From Falsiroseomonas frigidaquae (GTDB lineage: Bacteria; Pseudomonadota; Alphaproteobacteria; Acetobacterales; Acetobacteraceae), in NCBI RefSeq assembly GCF_012163145.1, contig NZ_JAAVTX010000005.1, positions 372,001-436,000 of the forward strand: a stretch of DNA of 64,000 nt. Reading direction: 5' to 3'. Each line of letters starts with the position of its first letter. Position 1 is the stretch's first letter. The notes under the pieces are model-generated. The model was not told the origin of the DNA. It saw nothing but the letters and a program-made list of their open reading frames with translations, and did no database searches. Both the position numbers and the translations under genes were made by a program. Of the stretch, positions 47,611 to 55,939 are shown piece by piece.

Positions 47611-48765
47611 TCAGCGCCCGAGCAGTTGGCGCGCGATGATCACCCGCATGATCTCGTTCGTGCCCTCCAGGATCCGGTGCACGCGCAGGTCCCGCACGAT
47701 CTTCTCGATGCCATAGTCGGCCAGGTAGCCATAGCCGCCGAGAAGCTGCAGCGCCTCATCCGCCACGCGCGACCCGGTATCGGTGGCAAGGCGCTTCGCC
47801 ATGGCGCAGAAGGCTGCCGCATCCGGCGCCCCAGTCTCCAGCTTGGCACAGGCCCGCCACAGCAGCGTGCGCGCGGCTTCGAGCTCCGTCGCCATGTCGG
47901 CCAGGCGGAACTGCGTCGCCTGGAAATCGACCACCGCCTTGCCGAAGGCCCGGCGGTCACGGGCGTAGGCGATGGCCGCATCCAGCGCCGCCTGAGCGCC
48001 GCCCAGGCTGCAGGCTCCAATGTTCAGCCGGCCACCGTCCAGCCCGCTCATCGCAATGCGGAAGCCCTCCCCTTCCGCCCCGAGCAACGCCTCCGCCGGC
48101 ACCCGCGCCGCCTCGAAGATCACCTGGCGCGTCGGCTGGGCATTCCAGCCCATCTTTCGCTCGTTCGGGCCGAAGCTCAGGCCTGGCGTGTCCTTGGGCA
48201 CAAGCAGGGCCGAGACCCCGCTTGCCCCTGGCACCCCGGTGCGGACCATCGTCAGGTACAGATCAGAGACGCCGGCGCCGCTGATGAACTGCTTGACGCC
48301 ATCGAGGACATAGCCGGCGTTGTCCCGGACCCCACGCGTCGACAGCGCAGCCGCGTCGCTGCCGGCGCCGGGTTCGGTCAGGCAGTAGCTCGCGATCGTC
48401 TCCATCGGGATCAGCCGCGGCAGCCAAGCCTCGCGCTGGGCGGACGTGCCGTAGCGGTCCACCATCCAGGCGACCATGTTGTGGATGGACAGGAAGGCAG
48501 AGATGGTCGGGCAGCCCGTTGCCAGCGCCTCGAACACCACCGCCGCGTCGAGCCGCGTCAGCCCAGCGCCGCCGCTTTCCTCCCGCACATACAGCGCTGC
48601 CATGCCTAGGCCGGCTGCCTCGCGCAGCACATCGACCGGGAAGTGCCGGCGCGCGTCCCAGTCCAGCGCCTGGGGTGCCAGGCGTTCGCGCGCGAACGTC
48701 AGCGCGGTATCGCGCAGCGCAAGGGTTGCCTCGGGCAATTCGAAGCCTGCGGCCTCGTGGGACAT
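47611..48765 (-). CDS. acyl-CoA dehydrogenase, isobutyryl-CoA dehydrogenase-like
   Basis: FAD enzyme of 384 residues that desaturates short acyl-CoAs. Signatures: SYCLTEPGAGSDAAALST, FGPNERKMGWNAQPT, AMSGLDGGRLNIGACSLGGA, and the C-terminal LLGGYGYLADYGIEKIVRDL followed by RVHRILEGTNEIMRV. The RVHRILEG region resembles mammalian ACAD8 (valine catabolism). It lies 21 bases downstream of the indolepyruvate-type oxidoreductase, so the pair could act in amino-acid breakdown: 2-oxo acid to acyl-CoA to enoyl-CoA (inference). Confidence 0.9.
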   Translation of the reverse strand: MSHEAAGFELPEATLALRDTALTFARERLAPQALDWDARRHFPVDVLREAAGLGMAALYVREESGGAGLTRLDAAVVFEALATGCPTISAFLSIHNMVAWMVDRYGTSAQREAWLPRLIPMETIASYCLTEPGAGSDAAALSTRGVRDNAGYVLDGVKQFISGAGVSDLYLTMVRTGVPGASGVSALLVPKDTPGLSFGPNERKMGWNAQPTRQVIFEAARVPAEALLGAEGEGFRIAMSGLDGGRLNIGACSLGGAQAALDAAIAYARDRRAFGKAVVDFQATQFRLADMATELEAARTLLWRACAKLETGAPDAAAFCAMAKRLATDTGSRVADEALQLLGGYGYLADYGIEKIVRDLRVHRILEGTNEIMRVIIARQLLGR

Positions 48766-48786
48766 CAGCCAATCCTCCCGCGGCGA

Positions 48787-51700
48787 CTATAGGCGCGCCG
48801 AAATCTCCTGCCAGCGCTGCCGGACCTGCGCCAGGTTCCGCGCCTTGATCGGCCCGAAGCCCTTGATGCCGGCGGCCGCTTCGGCCAATTCGCAGATCGT
48901 CGCGTGGTTGTTCGGGTCGAGGCGCGGCAGCAGCGTCTCGATCATCCCGCGATACTCTTCGATCAGGGCGCGTTCCATGCGGCGTTCCCCGGTGTGTCCG
49001 AAGGGATCGAGGGGCGTGAAGCGCAGCGCCTTGCCATGGCGCAGCAGCCCCATCGCCTGCAGCATCCAGGGCCCGAAGCGACGCTTGCGCGGCAGGCCTG
49101 TCGCCGAATCGACGCGTGACAGCAGCGGCGGCGCCAGGTTCATTTCGACGCGCGGCGTGCCGGCGAAGGCGGAGGCCAGGCTGTCGCGCCATTCGGGCAG
49201 GCTGTGCAGGCGCGCAACCTCGTACTCATCCTTGAATGCCATGAGCCGGTGCAGCTGCACGGCCACGGCGGTGGCCAGGCGCTGCTCGCCGGGCAGCGCC
49301 ATCTGCTCCGCCTGGCGCACCGTCGCCACGAAATCCGCGTAGCGCCGGGCGTAGCGGGCATTCTGATAGCCGGTCAGATCATCGACGCGGCGTGCAATCA
49401 GCACGTCCAGGCTCTCCGGCTGCGCCGGTTGCACACGTTGATCCGCCAAGGCCGCCTGCCGGCCGAGCGCGAAGGCCGCCAGGTTGCGATCCACCTGGGC
49501 GCCATTCAGCGTGATCGCCTGCCGCAAGGCGTCGGCGCTGATCGGCAACAGGCCGCGCTGGAAGGCCAACCCCATCAGCCAGATGTTGAGGAAGATTGCG
49601 TCGCCCAGCTCCGCCACAACCTCCGACGCTGCCGGCACCGCGACCAGATCGCGACAGACAGAAGCCAGGTTGGCCAGCATCGCCTCCGGCGCGTAGCGCG
49701 TGGAGGGATCCCGCACGAATTGCGCCGTGGGCGAGACATCCGCATTTACCACGGCAGCGGTACGCGCCGGTCCCAGCATCGGCCGCGCATTGCGCCCATG
49801 CGCCACCACCATGTCGGATGCGAGCAGCAGATCCGCCTGGCCAGCACCGATACGGGGGGCCGGAATGCTCGCCTCGTCCAGACCGACGGCCCCAACCCGC
49901 AACTGCACGAAAACCCCGCCACCCTTCTGCGCGAAGCCGAGCGTATCGACGGAGCGCGAGGGCCTGCCGTCCAGATGCGCCGCCATCGCCAGGATGGCTC
50001 CCAGCGCCGTCACGCCCTGCCCCCCGACGCCCGCCACCAGGATGTTCCAGGCGGTCCCGTCCACCAGCGCAGGCAGGACAGGGTCGGCAAGCTCGGCCTC
50101 CGGCACCGCCACGGGCCTGGGACGCGCCGGCTCGGCGCCGACCAGGGTGACGAAGGAGGGGCAGAAGGCCTCGACGCAGGACAGATCCTGGTTGCAGGCG
50201 GACTGGTCGATGCGGCGCTTGCGGCCCCATTCCGTCGCCAGCGGCTCCACCGCGATGCAGTTCGAGACGCGCGAGCATTCGCCGCAATCCTCGCAGACGC
50301 GCGGATTGATCATGGCGCGCCGCTCGGCCCGCGGCGCCGTGCCGCGCTTGCGCTTGCGGCGGCGTTCCGTGGCGCATTCCTGGTCGTAGATCAGGCCGCT
50401 GACGCCCGGATGCTCCCGCAGGCTGCGCTGCACCTGGTCCAGCGCGCTGCGGTGATGGAAACCCACCCCGGCGGGCAGCATCGGATCCCCGCGATGCCGG
50501 TCGGGGTCATCGGCCACGATCTCGATCCGCTCCACACCCTCCGCGCGAAGCTGGGCGGCGATGCGGGGCACGGTGAACTCGCCTTCCACATGCTGCCCAC
50601 CGGTCATGGCGACGGCCGAATTCACCAGTACCTTGAAGGTGATGTTGGCGCGGGCCGCCACCGCCGCGCGCAGCGCCAGGCTGCCGGAATGGGCCCAGGT
50701 GCCGTCGCCGATATTGGCGTAGATGTGCGGCGTGTCGGTGAAGGCCATCTGGCCCAGCCAGGGCACGCCTTCCCCGCCCATTTGCGTAAAGGGCAGGCTC
50801 TCCCGCTCCGGCATCTTGGTGACCAGCCAGTGGCAGCCGATGCCGGCCAGCGCGCGCGAGCCTTCGGGAACGCGGGTGGAGGTGTTGTGCGGGCAGCCGG
50901 GACAGAAGAAGGGATCGCGCGCCGCCAGCGGTTCCGCCGCCAGGCCGTCCAGCTCCTGCAATTCCCGCAGCCGGGCGGCCAGCGCCTCCGTCCGCAGTGC
51001 CTCGGGCAGCAGGGGCGCGAGCGCGCGCAGGATCTGCCCACCATCCAGCTCCGCCAGATCCGACAGCAGGGGCGCGCCGGCCGCGTCCCGCTTGCCCAGG
51101 ATACGCGGCGGCTGCGTGGTACCATACAGCGCATCGCGCAGCTGCGTCTCGAGGAAGGCGCGGCGGTCCTCCACCACCAGGATCTCCTTCAGACCCCGGG
51201 CGAAGCTGCGCGCAGCCTCGGCATCCAGCGGCCAGGCCAGGCCCACCTTCCAGATCCGCAGCCCGTGCCGGCGCGCCATCTCCGGCGTGATGCCGCATTC
51301 GGCGAGCACCTGGCGCAATGTCGCGAAGGCCTTGCCGCGCACCGCGATGCCCAGCCGCGCCTGCGGGCTGTCCATCACGATGCGGTCGAAGCCATTGGCG
51401 CGCGCGAAGGCCAGCACGGCCGGCAGCTTGTACTGGCGCAGCCGCCGTTCCTGGGCCAGGGCGGCATCCGGCAGGCGGATGGACAGGCCATCCGGCGGCA
51501 GGACCACATCCTCCGGCAGCCTCGTCGCATAGCGCGCCAGGTCGATGCGCAGCGTCTGGCTGGCATCCATGGTCTCGGCCACGCATTTCAACCCGGTCCA
51601 GGTGCCGGCGAAGCGTGACAGTGCGATGCCCTTCAGGCCGAATTCCAGCACCTCCGCGACCTCACCCGGGTCGAGCAGCGGGATTTCGAGGTCCTGGAAA

Positions 51701-52194
51701 CTGAACTCGCAGCCGGAGGTGACAGTGGAGGATTTCGCGGACGGGTCGTCGCCGGACAGCGCCAGGACGCCGCCCCGCGGGGCGCTGCCGGCAGAATTGG
51801 CATGGCGCAGAACGTCCCCACTGCGGTCCAGCCCCGGCCCCTTGCCGTACCAGATCCCGAACACGCCATCGTACCGCGCGCCGGGCGAGAGGCCGAGCTG
51901 CTGCGATCCCCAGATGGCGGTCGCCGCCAGATCCTCGTTCAGACCGGGCTGGAAGACGATGTGCGAGTCCTTCAGTCGCGCCGACTGCCGGGCCAGCTCC
52001 AGATCGTAGCCGCCGAGTGGCGAGCCGCGGTAGCCGCTGATGAAGCCTGCGGTGTTCCAGCCGAGCGCCTGGTCGATCTCCCGCCGCAGCAGCGGCAGGC
52101 GGACCAGCGCCTGGATACCGGTGAGCACCACAGGCTCCCCGGCCAGGTTCCAGCGATCCTCCAGGCTGGCTTCAGGGCGCTTCAGGCTGCCCAT
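48787..52194 (-). CDS. indolepyruvate:ferredoxin oxidoreductase family protein (fused alpha/beta)
   Basis: 1135-residue fusion that decarboxylates 2-oxo acids (aryl- or branched-chain) to acyl-CoA. The N-terminal pyrimidine-binding part has GFISGYRGSPLGGYDLEL. The TPP-binding region has FFCPGCPHNTSTRVPEGS, FTQMGGEGVPWLGQMAF and ANIGDGTWAHSGSLALR. A ferredoxin-like segment, CEDCGECSRVSNC plus CNQDLSCVEAFCP, should carry iron-sulfur clusters. The gamma/beta part has LVAGVGGQGVTALGAILAMA. The fused aerobic form is common in Proteobacteria. It is divergent from an Lrp/AsnC regulator, as is typical. Confidence 0.92.
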   Translation of the reverse strand: MGSLKRPEASLEDRWNLAGEPVVLTGIQALVRLPLLRREIDQALGWNTAGFISGYRGSPLGGYDLELARQSARLKDSHIVFQPGLNEDLAATAIWGSQQLGLSPGARYDGVFGIWYGKGPGLDRSGDVLRHANSAGSAPRGGVLALSGDDPSAKSSTVTSGCEFSFQDLEIPLLDPGEVAEVLEFGLKGIALSRFAGTWTGLKCVAETMDASQTLRIDLARYATRLPEDVVLPPDGLSIRLPDAALAQERRLRQYKLPAVLAFARANGFDRIVMDSPQARLGIAVRGKAFATLRQVLAECGITPEMARRHGLRIWKVGLAWPLDAEAARSFARGLKEILVVEDRRAFLETQLRDALYGTTQPPRILGKRDAAGAPLLSDLAELDGGQILRALAPLLPEALRTEALAARLRELQELDGLAAEPLAARDPFFCPGCPHNTSTRVPEGSRALAGIGCHWLVTKMPERESLPFTQMGGEGVPWLGQMAFTDTPHIYANIGDGTWAHSGSLALRAAVAARANITFKVLVNSAVAMTGGQHVEGEFTVPRIAAQLRAEGVERIEIVADDPDRHRGDPMLPAGVGFHHRSALDQVQRSLREHPGVSGLIYDQECATERRRKRKRGTAPRAERRAMINPRVCEDCGECSRVSNCIAVEPLATEWGRKRRIDQSACNQDLSCVEAFCPSFVTLVGAEPARPRPVAVPEAELADPVLPALVDGTAWNILVAGVGGQGVTALGAILAMAAHLDGRPSRSVDTLGFAQKGGGVFVQLRVGAVGLDEASIPAPRIGAGQADLLLASDMVVAHGRNARPMLGPARTAAVVNADVSPTAQFVRDPSTRYAPEAMLANLASVCRDLVAVPAASEVVAELGDAIFLNIWLMGLAFQRGLLPISADALRQAITLNGAQVDRNLAAFALGRQAALADQRVQPAQPESLDVLIARRVDDLTGYQNARYARRYADFVATVRQAEQMALPGEQRLATAVAVQLHRLMAFKDEYEVARLHSLPEWRDSLASAFAGTPRVEMNLAPPLLSRVDSATGLPRKRRFGPWMLQAMGLLRHGKALRFTPLDPFGHTGERRMERALIEEYRGMIETLLPRLDPNNHATICELAEAAAGIKGFGPIKARNLAQVRQRWQEISARL

Positions 52195-52242
52195 GCGAAC
52201 TCTCCCGCTGCAGGTTTCAGACCTTGGAAAGGATGCCCCCGT

Positions 52243-52276
52243 TGCACAAGGGATCTTTTCCGAATTCTGTTGTGCA
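52243..52276. promoter_or_regulatory. inverted repeat, candidate Lrp/AsnC operator
   Basis: TGCACAA (52243-52249) and TTGTGCA (52270-52276) form a perfect inverted repeat with 20 bases between, about 2.5 helical turns centre to centre, in the 111-base gap between the divergent oxidoreductase and Lrp genes. Position and symmetry suit autoregulation plus control of the oxidoreductase. Confidence 0.55.
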
Positions 52277-52305
52277 GCGCCGAAGAATCAGCAGAAACTA
52301 CCGCC

Positions 52306-52761
52306 ATGGACGCGATCGACAGACGGATCCTCCGGGCGCTGGCGCGCAAGGGGAGGCTGACCAACGCCGAACTGGCCGAGGAAGTCGGGCTTTCAGCCTC
52401 CCCCTGCTGGACGCGCGTGCGCCGCATGGAGCAGGCCGGAGTCATCAAGGGCTACGCGGCCATCCTCGACCAGGCCGCGCTCGGCCTGCCTGACACCGTG
52501 TTTATCGAGGTGATGATGGAGCGGCACGACGAGGACAGCCTGCGCCGCTTCGAGGAGGCGGTGCAGGCCATTCCGGAAGTGCTGGAGTGCCATCTGGTAA
52601 CGGGCGAGTACGACTACATGATCAAGGCGGCGGTGGGCGGCACGCTTGGCTACGAACGCCTGCTGCGCGACCGCCTTTACCGCCTGCCCGGCATCCGCCA
52701 CACGCGGAGCAGCTTCGCGCTGCGCCGCCTGAAGCAGGAACTTTCCCCGGTGCCTGGATAA
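52306..52761 (+). CDS. Lrp/AsnC family transcriptional regulator
   Basis: 151 residues. The N-terminal helix-turn-helix is canonical: MDAIDRRILRALARKGRLTN, then ELAEEVGLSASPCWTRVRRM and EQAGVIKGYAAILD. The C-terminal RAM domain binds amino-acid-like effectors: HLVTGEYDYMIKAAVGG and LPGIRHTRSSFALRRLK. It is divergent from the indolepyruvate-type oxidoreductase, so it probably senses an amino acid or 2-oxo acid and controls that gene (inference from context, common for this pair). Confidence 0.92.
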   Translation: MDAIDRRILRALARKGRLTNAELAEEVGLSASPCWTRVRRMEQAGVIKGYAAILDQAALGLPDTVFIEVMMERHDEDSLRRFEEAVQAIPEVLECHLVTGEYDYMIKAAVGGTLGYERLLRDRLYRLPGIRHTRSSFALRRLKQELSPVPG

Positions 52762-52768
52762 AACAGGC

Positions 52769-52945
52769 TCAGTGGCGGGCGGCGTCCTTCGCGTCAAAAT
52801 GCTGCTTGACCTGCAGCAGCGCGAACAGCACCCCGAAGGCGAACAGGGCGAGCCCGAAGACGGACAGGCTGGTTTCCTGCGCAGCCGCTGCCGCGGCAAG
52901 GCCGATGAGGGAGATGATGGCCGAGAGGGCGATGAAGTAGATCAT
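52769..52945 (-). CDS. 58-residue membrane protein at the end of the cbb3 operon
   Basis: Two hydrophobic segments (MIYFIALSAIISLIGLAAAA and SVFGLALFAFGVLFALLQV) joined by AAQETSL, with tail KQHFDAKDAARH. The ATG overlaps the ccoS stop (ATGA), which makes it a genuine coupled gene rather than chance. No family name known to me. By position it may help assemble or stabilise the oxidase (inference). It converges with the Lrp gene, 7 bases apart. Confidence 0.72.
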   Translation of the reverse strand: MIYFIALSAIISLIGLAAAAAAQETSLSVFGLALFAFGVLFALLQVKQHFDAKDAARH

Positions 52946-53103
52946 TGCGGCAAGTCCTTCTTTGGCAGGTCGTCGAACAGGATGCGGGAAGCGGCGCCGT
53001 CGAGGTCATCGTACTGGCGTGCCCGCAGGGTCCACAGGAACAGCGCTAAGCCAAGAAGGCCAAGCAGCAGCGCCATCGGCACCAGCAGGATCAGGGCATT
53101 CAT
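52942..53103 (-). CDS. ccoS: cbb3 oxidase maturation protein CcoS
   Basis: 53 residues. One membrane helix (LILLVPMALLLGLLGLALFL) is followed by the family motif WTLRARQYDDLDGAASRILF and DDLPKK. CcoS/FixS is needed for cofactor insertion into cbb3 oxidase. The start overlaps the ccoI stop by one base and the stop overlaps the next small gene (ATGA). Confidence 0.92.
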   Translation of the reverse strand: MNALILLVPMALLLGLLGLALFLWTLRARQYDDLDGAASRILFDDLPKKDLPQ

Positions 53104-55466
53104 CAGGCAACCTCCTTCCCGGCGCGCAACGCGTTCAGGATGACAATGATCGAACTGCTGGCCATCACCAGCGCCGCAATCAGGGGCGTGACAAAGCCGA
53201 ACACCGCAGCCGGCACCGCGACCACGTTGTAGATCAGGCTGAAGCCGATGTTCTGGAGCGCCAATTTCTGCGCCCGCCTTGCCACGGTGATCGCGTATGG
53301 CAGAGCCGCGAGGCCGTTGCCCCGCAGCACGATGTCAGAGGCCGCCTGGGCAATGTCCGTGCCATTGGCCGGGCTGGCCGACACATGCGCCATGGCGAGT
53401 GCCGCCGCATCGTTGATGCCGTCGCCGATCATCAGCGGCTTCGCTCCTGCGGCGAGCAGTGCGCCAATCCGCTTTGCCTTGTCGGCGGGTGTCGCACGTG
53501 CCTGCCAGGGGCCGATGCCGGTAGCCAGGGCCGCAGCCTCGACCGCCGAGATGGCGTCACCTGACAGAAGCTCCGTCTCCAGCCCCTTGTCCTGCAGCGC
53601 CGCGACCACCTCGGCCGCATCTGCACGCAGACGGTCGCTGAACCGAAACACGACAGGTTCCTGGCCGTGCTGGCGGAGGTACAGGCTCATTCCGGAATCG
53701 GCCGCCTCCGTGACGCCACAGAACGCCGCGCTGCCCAGCAGCAGGTCGCCCCGCTGCAGGCCATATCCCGGCACCTCAATGACGGAGTCCAGTGCAGGCG
53801 CATCCGGGCAGGCTCGGACCAGGGCCTGGGACAACGGGTGCCGGCTGGCGCGCGCCAGGGAGGCTGCGAGCCGCAGCGCCTCTGGCGTCACCGCCTCATC
53901 CGGCAGCAGTTCCGGATGCCCCTCGGACAGGGTGCCCGTCTTGTCGAGCACGGCGTGGTTGGCACTCGCCAGGCGCTCCAGCGCGGTGGGCGATGCCACA
54001 AGAACACCGCGGCGGAACAGCGCACCCACGGCGGCTACCTGGACGGCCGGCACCGCGATCGCCAGTCCGCAGGGGCAGGTCACGATCAGCGCGGCAACCG
54101 CAGGCACCAGCGCCTGCTGCCACGTCACCCCAACGCCGAGCCACCAGCCAAGGAAGGTCGCGGCAGCAACCACGTGCACGATCGGGACGTAGTAGCGCGC
54201 CGCACGATCCGCGATGGATACGAAGCGTCCGCGCCCCTGCTCCGCCCGCTCAAGCAAGCGCCCCAGTGCAGCCAGGGAGCCATCCCGCACTGCCGCCGAC
54301 ACGCGCATGCGGAAGCTCGGCCCCATATTCACCGACCCGGCTGCCAGCGGCTCCCCGGCTGGAACCTGCCTGGGCACCGATTCACCGGTGGTCGCGCCGA
54401 GGTCGAGGACGACGTCCTCCGCGGCGACGCCATCCAGCCGCAGCCGGTCGCCCGAGGCGATCAGCACCAGGTCGCCGGCGCGGATACTCTCGGCGGGAAC
54501 GGACCGCGTCGTTCCGTCTGCGCAGATCAGCGCAACCGAGCCGTCCTGCAGCGCAAGCAGTTCCGCCACCGCCTGCCTTGCACGCCGCCGCATGCGACGG
54601 TCCAGCACGCGGCCCGCCAACAGAAGGGCCAGCAGCGCGGTGGCGCTGTCGAACCAGGTGTAGGGGCCGTTGCGGAAGGCCTCGCTCAGGCTCATCGCCG
54701 TGGTGGCGATCACGCCGAGCGAGACGGCAAGATCCATGTTGGCACGACCAGCGCGCAACGCCTGCCAAGCGGACCGGTAGAACGGCATGCCACCCACCAG
54801 CACGGTCGGCAGCCCGATCAGGGCGGCGAGCCAATGCATCAGCGCGCGCGTCTGTTCGCCCATGTCGCCGCCGACCCAGACGGCGACGGATACGAGCATC
54901 ACGTTCATGGATCCGAAGGCCGCAATGCCCAGTGCTCGCAACAGAGCCTGGCCCTCCGCGTCCTCGTTGGCGCGTAGGCAGGCCGGGGACCAGGGCGCGA
55001 CGCGGAAGCCCAGCTTGGCAACCAGCGCTGCCAAGTCGCGGGCCCTCTCGGCACCTCCGCGCCAGACGATGGTCAACCTGCGGGCGGAGAGGCTTGCGCG
55101 GGCACGCTGCACGTCCGGCTCGGCTGCCAAAGCCTGTTCGACCAGCCAGACGCAGGCACCACAGGTCAGGCCGCTGACCATCAATTCGAGCCGGTGCATG
55201 CCCTCCGCATCCGGAACAGCCATGGCGGCGGCGTCGAAGCTCGGCGGCGCCTCGGGCGGCCGCAAGGTGCCGGCCGCAGTCTCCTGCCGCCGGTAAAAGG
55301 CATCCAGACCCAGCCCGCGCACCAATGCGTGCGCGCCGCTGCAACCGGTACAGCAGAAAGCGCCCTGTCCCGGCGCAAGCGTCGTGCCGCAATGGGCGCA
55401 GTGTCCGCGGGAGAGGTTGATCTGGTCCGGCACGAATCGCTCCCGCAGCGCCGGCTCGTTGGTCAC
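53103..55466 (-). CDS. ccoI: copper-translocating P-type ATPase CcoI/FixI
   Basis: 787 residues; supplies copper for the CuB site of cbb3 oxidase. An N-terminal Cys-rich zinc-ribbon-like segment (CAHCGTTL, CCTGCSG) precedes the heavy-metal domain with CxxC in GLTCGACVWLVEQAL near 102. Catalytic parts: GATTGESVP, the transport motif VTCPCGLAIAVPA near 463, the phosphorylation site LDKTGTLSEG near 506, and MIGDGINDAAAL. The GTG start at 55466 overlaps the ccoH stop (GTGA). Confidence 0.94.
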   Translation of the reverse strand: MTNEPALRERFVPDQINLSRGHCAHCGTTLAPGQGAFCCTGCSGAHALVRGLGLDAFYRRQETAAGTLRPPEAPPSFDAAAMAVPDAEGMHRLELMVSGLTCGACVWLVEQALAAEPDVQRARASLSARRLTIVWRGGAERARDLAALVAKLGFRVAPWSPACLRANEDAEGQALLRALGIAAFGSMNVMLVSVAVWVGGDMGEQTRALMHWLAALIGLPTVLVGGMPFYRSAWQALRAGRANMDLAVSLGVIATTAMSLSEAFRNGPYTWFDSATALLALLLAGRVLDRRMRRRARQAVAELLALQDGSVALICADGTTRSVPAESIRAGDLVLIASGDRLRLDGVAAEDVVLDLGATTGESVPRQVPAGEPLAAGSVNMGPSFRMRVSAAVRDGSLAALGRLLERAEQGRGRFVSIADRAARYYVPIVHVVAAATFLGWWLGVGVTWQQALVPAVAALIVTCPCGLAIAVPAVQVAAVGALFRRGVLVASPTALERLASANHAVLDKTGTLSEGHPELLPDEAVTPEALRLAASLARASRHPLSQALVRACPDAPALDSVIEVPGYGLQRGDLLLGSAAFCGVTEAADSGMSLYLRQHGQEPVVFRFSDRLRADAAEVVAALQDKGLETELLSGDAISAVEAAALATGIGPWQARATPADKAKRIGALLAAGAKPLMIGDGINDAAALAMAHVSASPANGTDIAQAASDIVLRGNGLAALPYAITVARRAQKLALQNIGFSLIYNVVAVPAAVFGFVTPLIAALVMASSSIIVILNALRAGKEVA

Positions 55467-55939
55467 GACGCGATCAGCCGCCGGCGGATGTCGAAGGCGT
55501 CTCCCGCTGCATCGCGGAGCAGCAGCCGAGCCTCCCACTGGCCGGGCAACGGCAGCGCAGCAGGGGCCTCGAACCGGCCCGGCCCAGTCTGCCGGAACGA
55601 CAGCGGCACCTGCGACCCCTCCAGCGGCCTCTGCAGATGGCCCTGCAGCACGCCAGCCACGGGTTGGCCCTGACGATCAACCACCACGACGGAAACGAGC
55701 CCGCCTTCCAGCTTCACCTGCGCCTCCCAGCCCAGCGCCTGCTGACGTGCCGCTTCTTGAAGAACGTGGTTGTAGCTGCGGCCGCGATCGAAGGATTTGC
55801 CGACGGTCACGCCGGTGAAGGTGGACAGGGCAGCAAAGATCAGCCCGCCATTCACGACAACGACCAGCAGCATGCCGCCGACGAAGACCCAGGGGATCCA
55901 GCGGCTGCGGCGCGGATCGGAAGGCATCGCGTGGCTCAT
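55463..55939 (-). CDS. ccoH: FixH family protein
   Basis: 158 residues: a single N-terminal membrane helix (WIPWVFVGGMLLVVVVNGGL) and a periplasmic domain beginning FTGVTVGKSFDRGRSYNHVL, the FixH signature, and ending in an immunoglobulin-like beta-rich part (GQWEARLLLRDAAGDAF). CcoH is required for stable cbb3 assembly and lies between ccoG and ccoI in the standard order. It overlaps both neighbours by 4 bases. Confidence 0.92.
   Translation of the reverse strand: MSHAMPSDPRRSRWIPWVFVGGMLLVVVVNGGLIFAALSTFTGVTVGKSFDRGRSYNHVLQEAARQQALGWEAQVKLEGGLVSVVVVDRQGQPVAGVLQGHLQRPLEGSQVPLSFRQTGPGRFEAPAALPLPGQWEARLLLRDAAGDAFDIRRRLIAS

Noticed and set aside
49204-51618. An 804-residue plus-strand open frame opposite the indolepyruvate-type oxidoreductase
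   Set aside because: Composition is Gln/Arg/His-rich antisense sequence with no domains; the minus strand encodes a clear enzyme.
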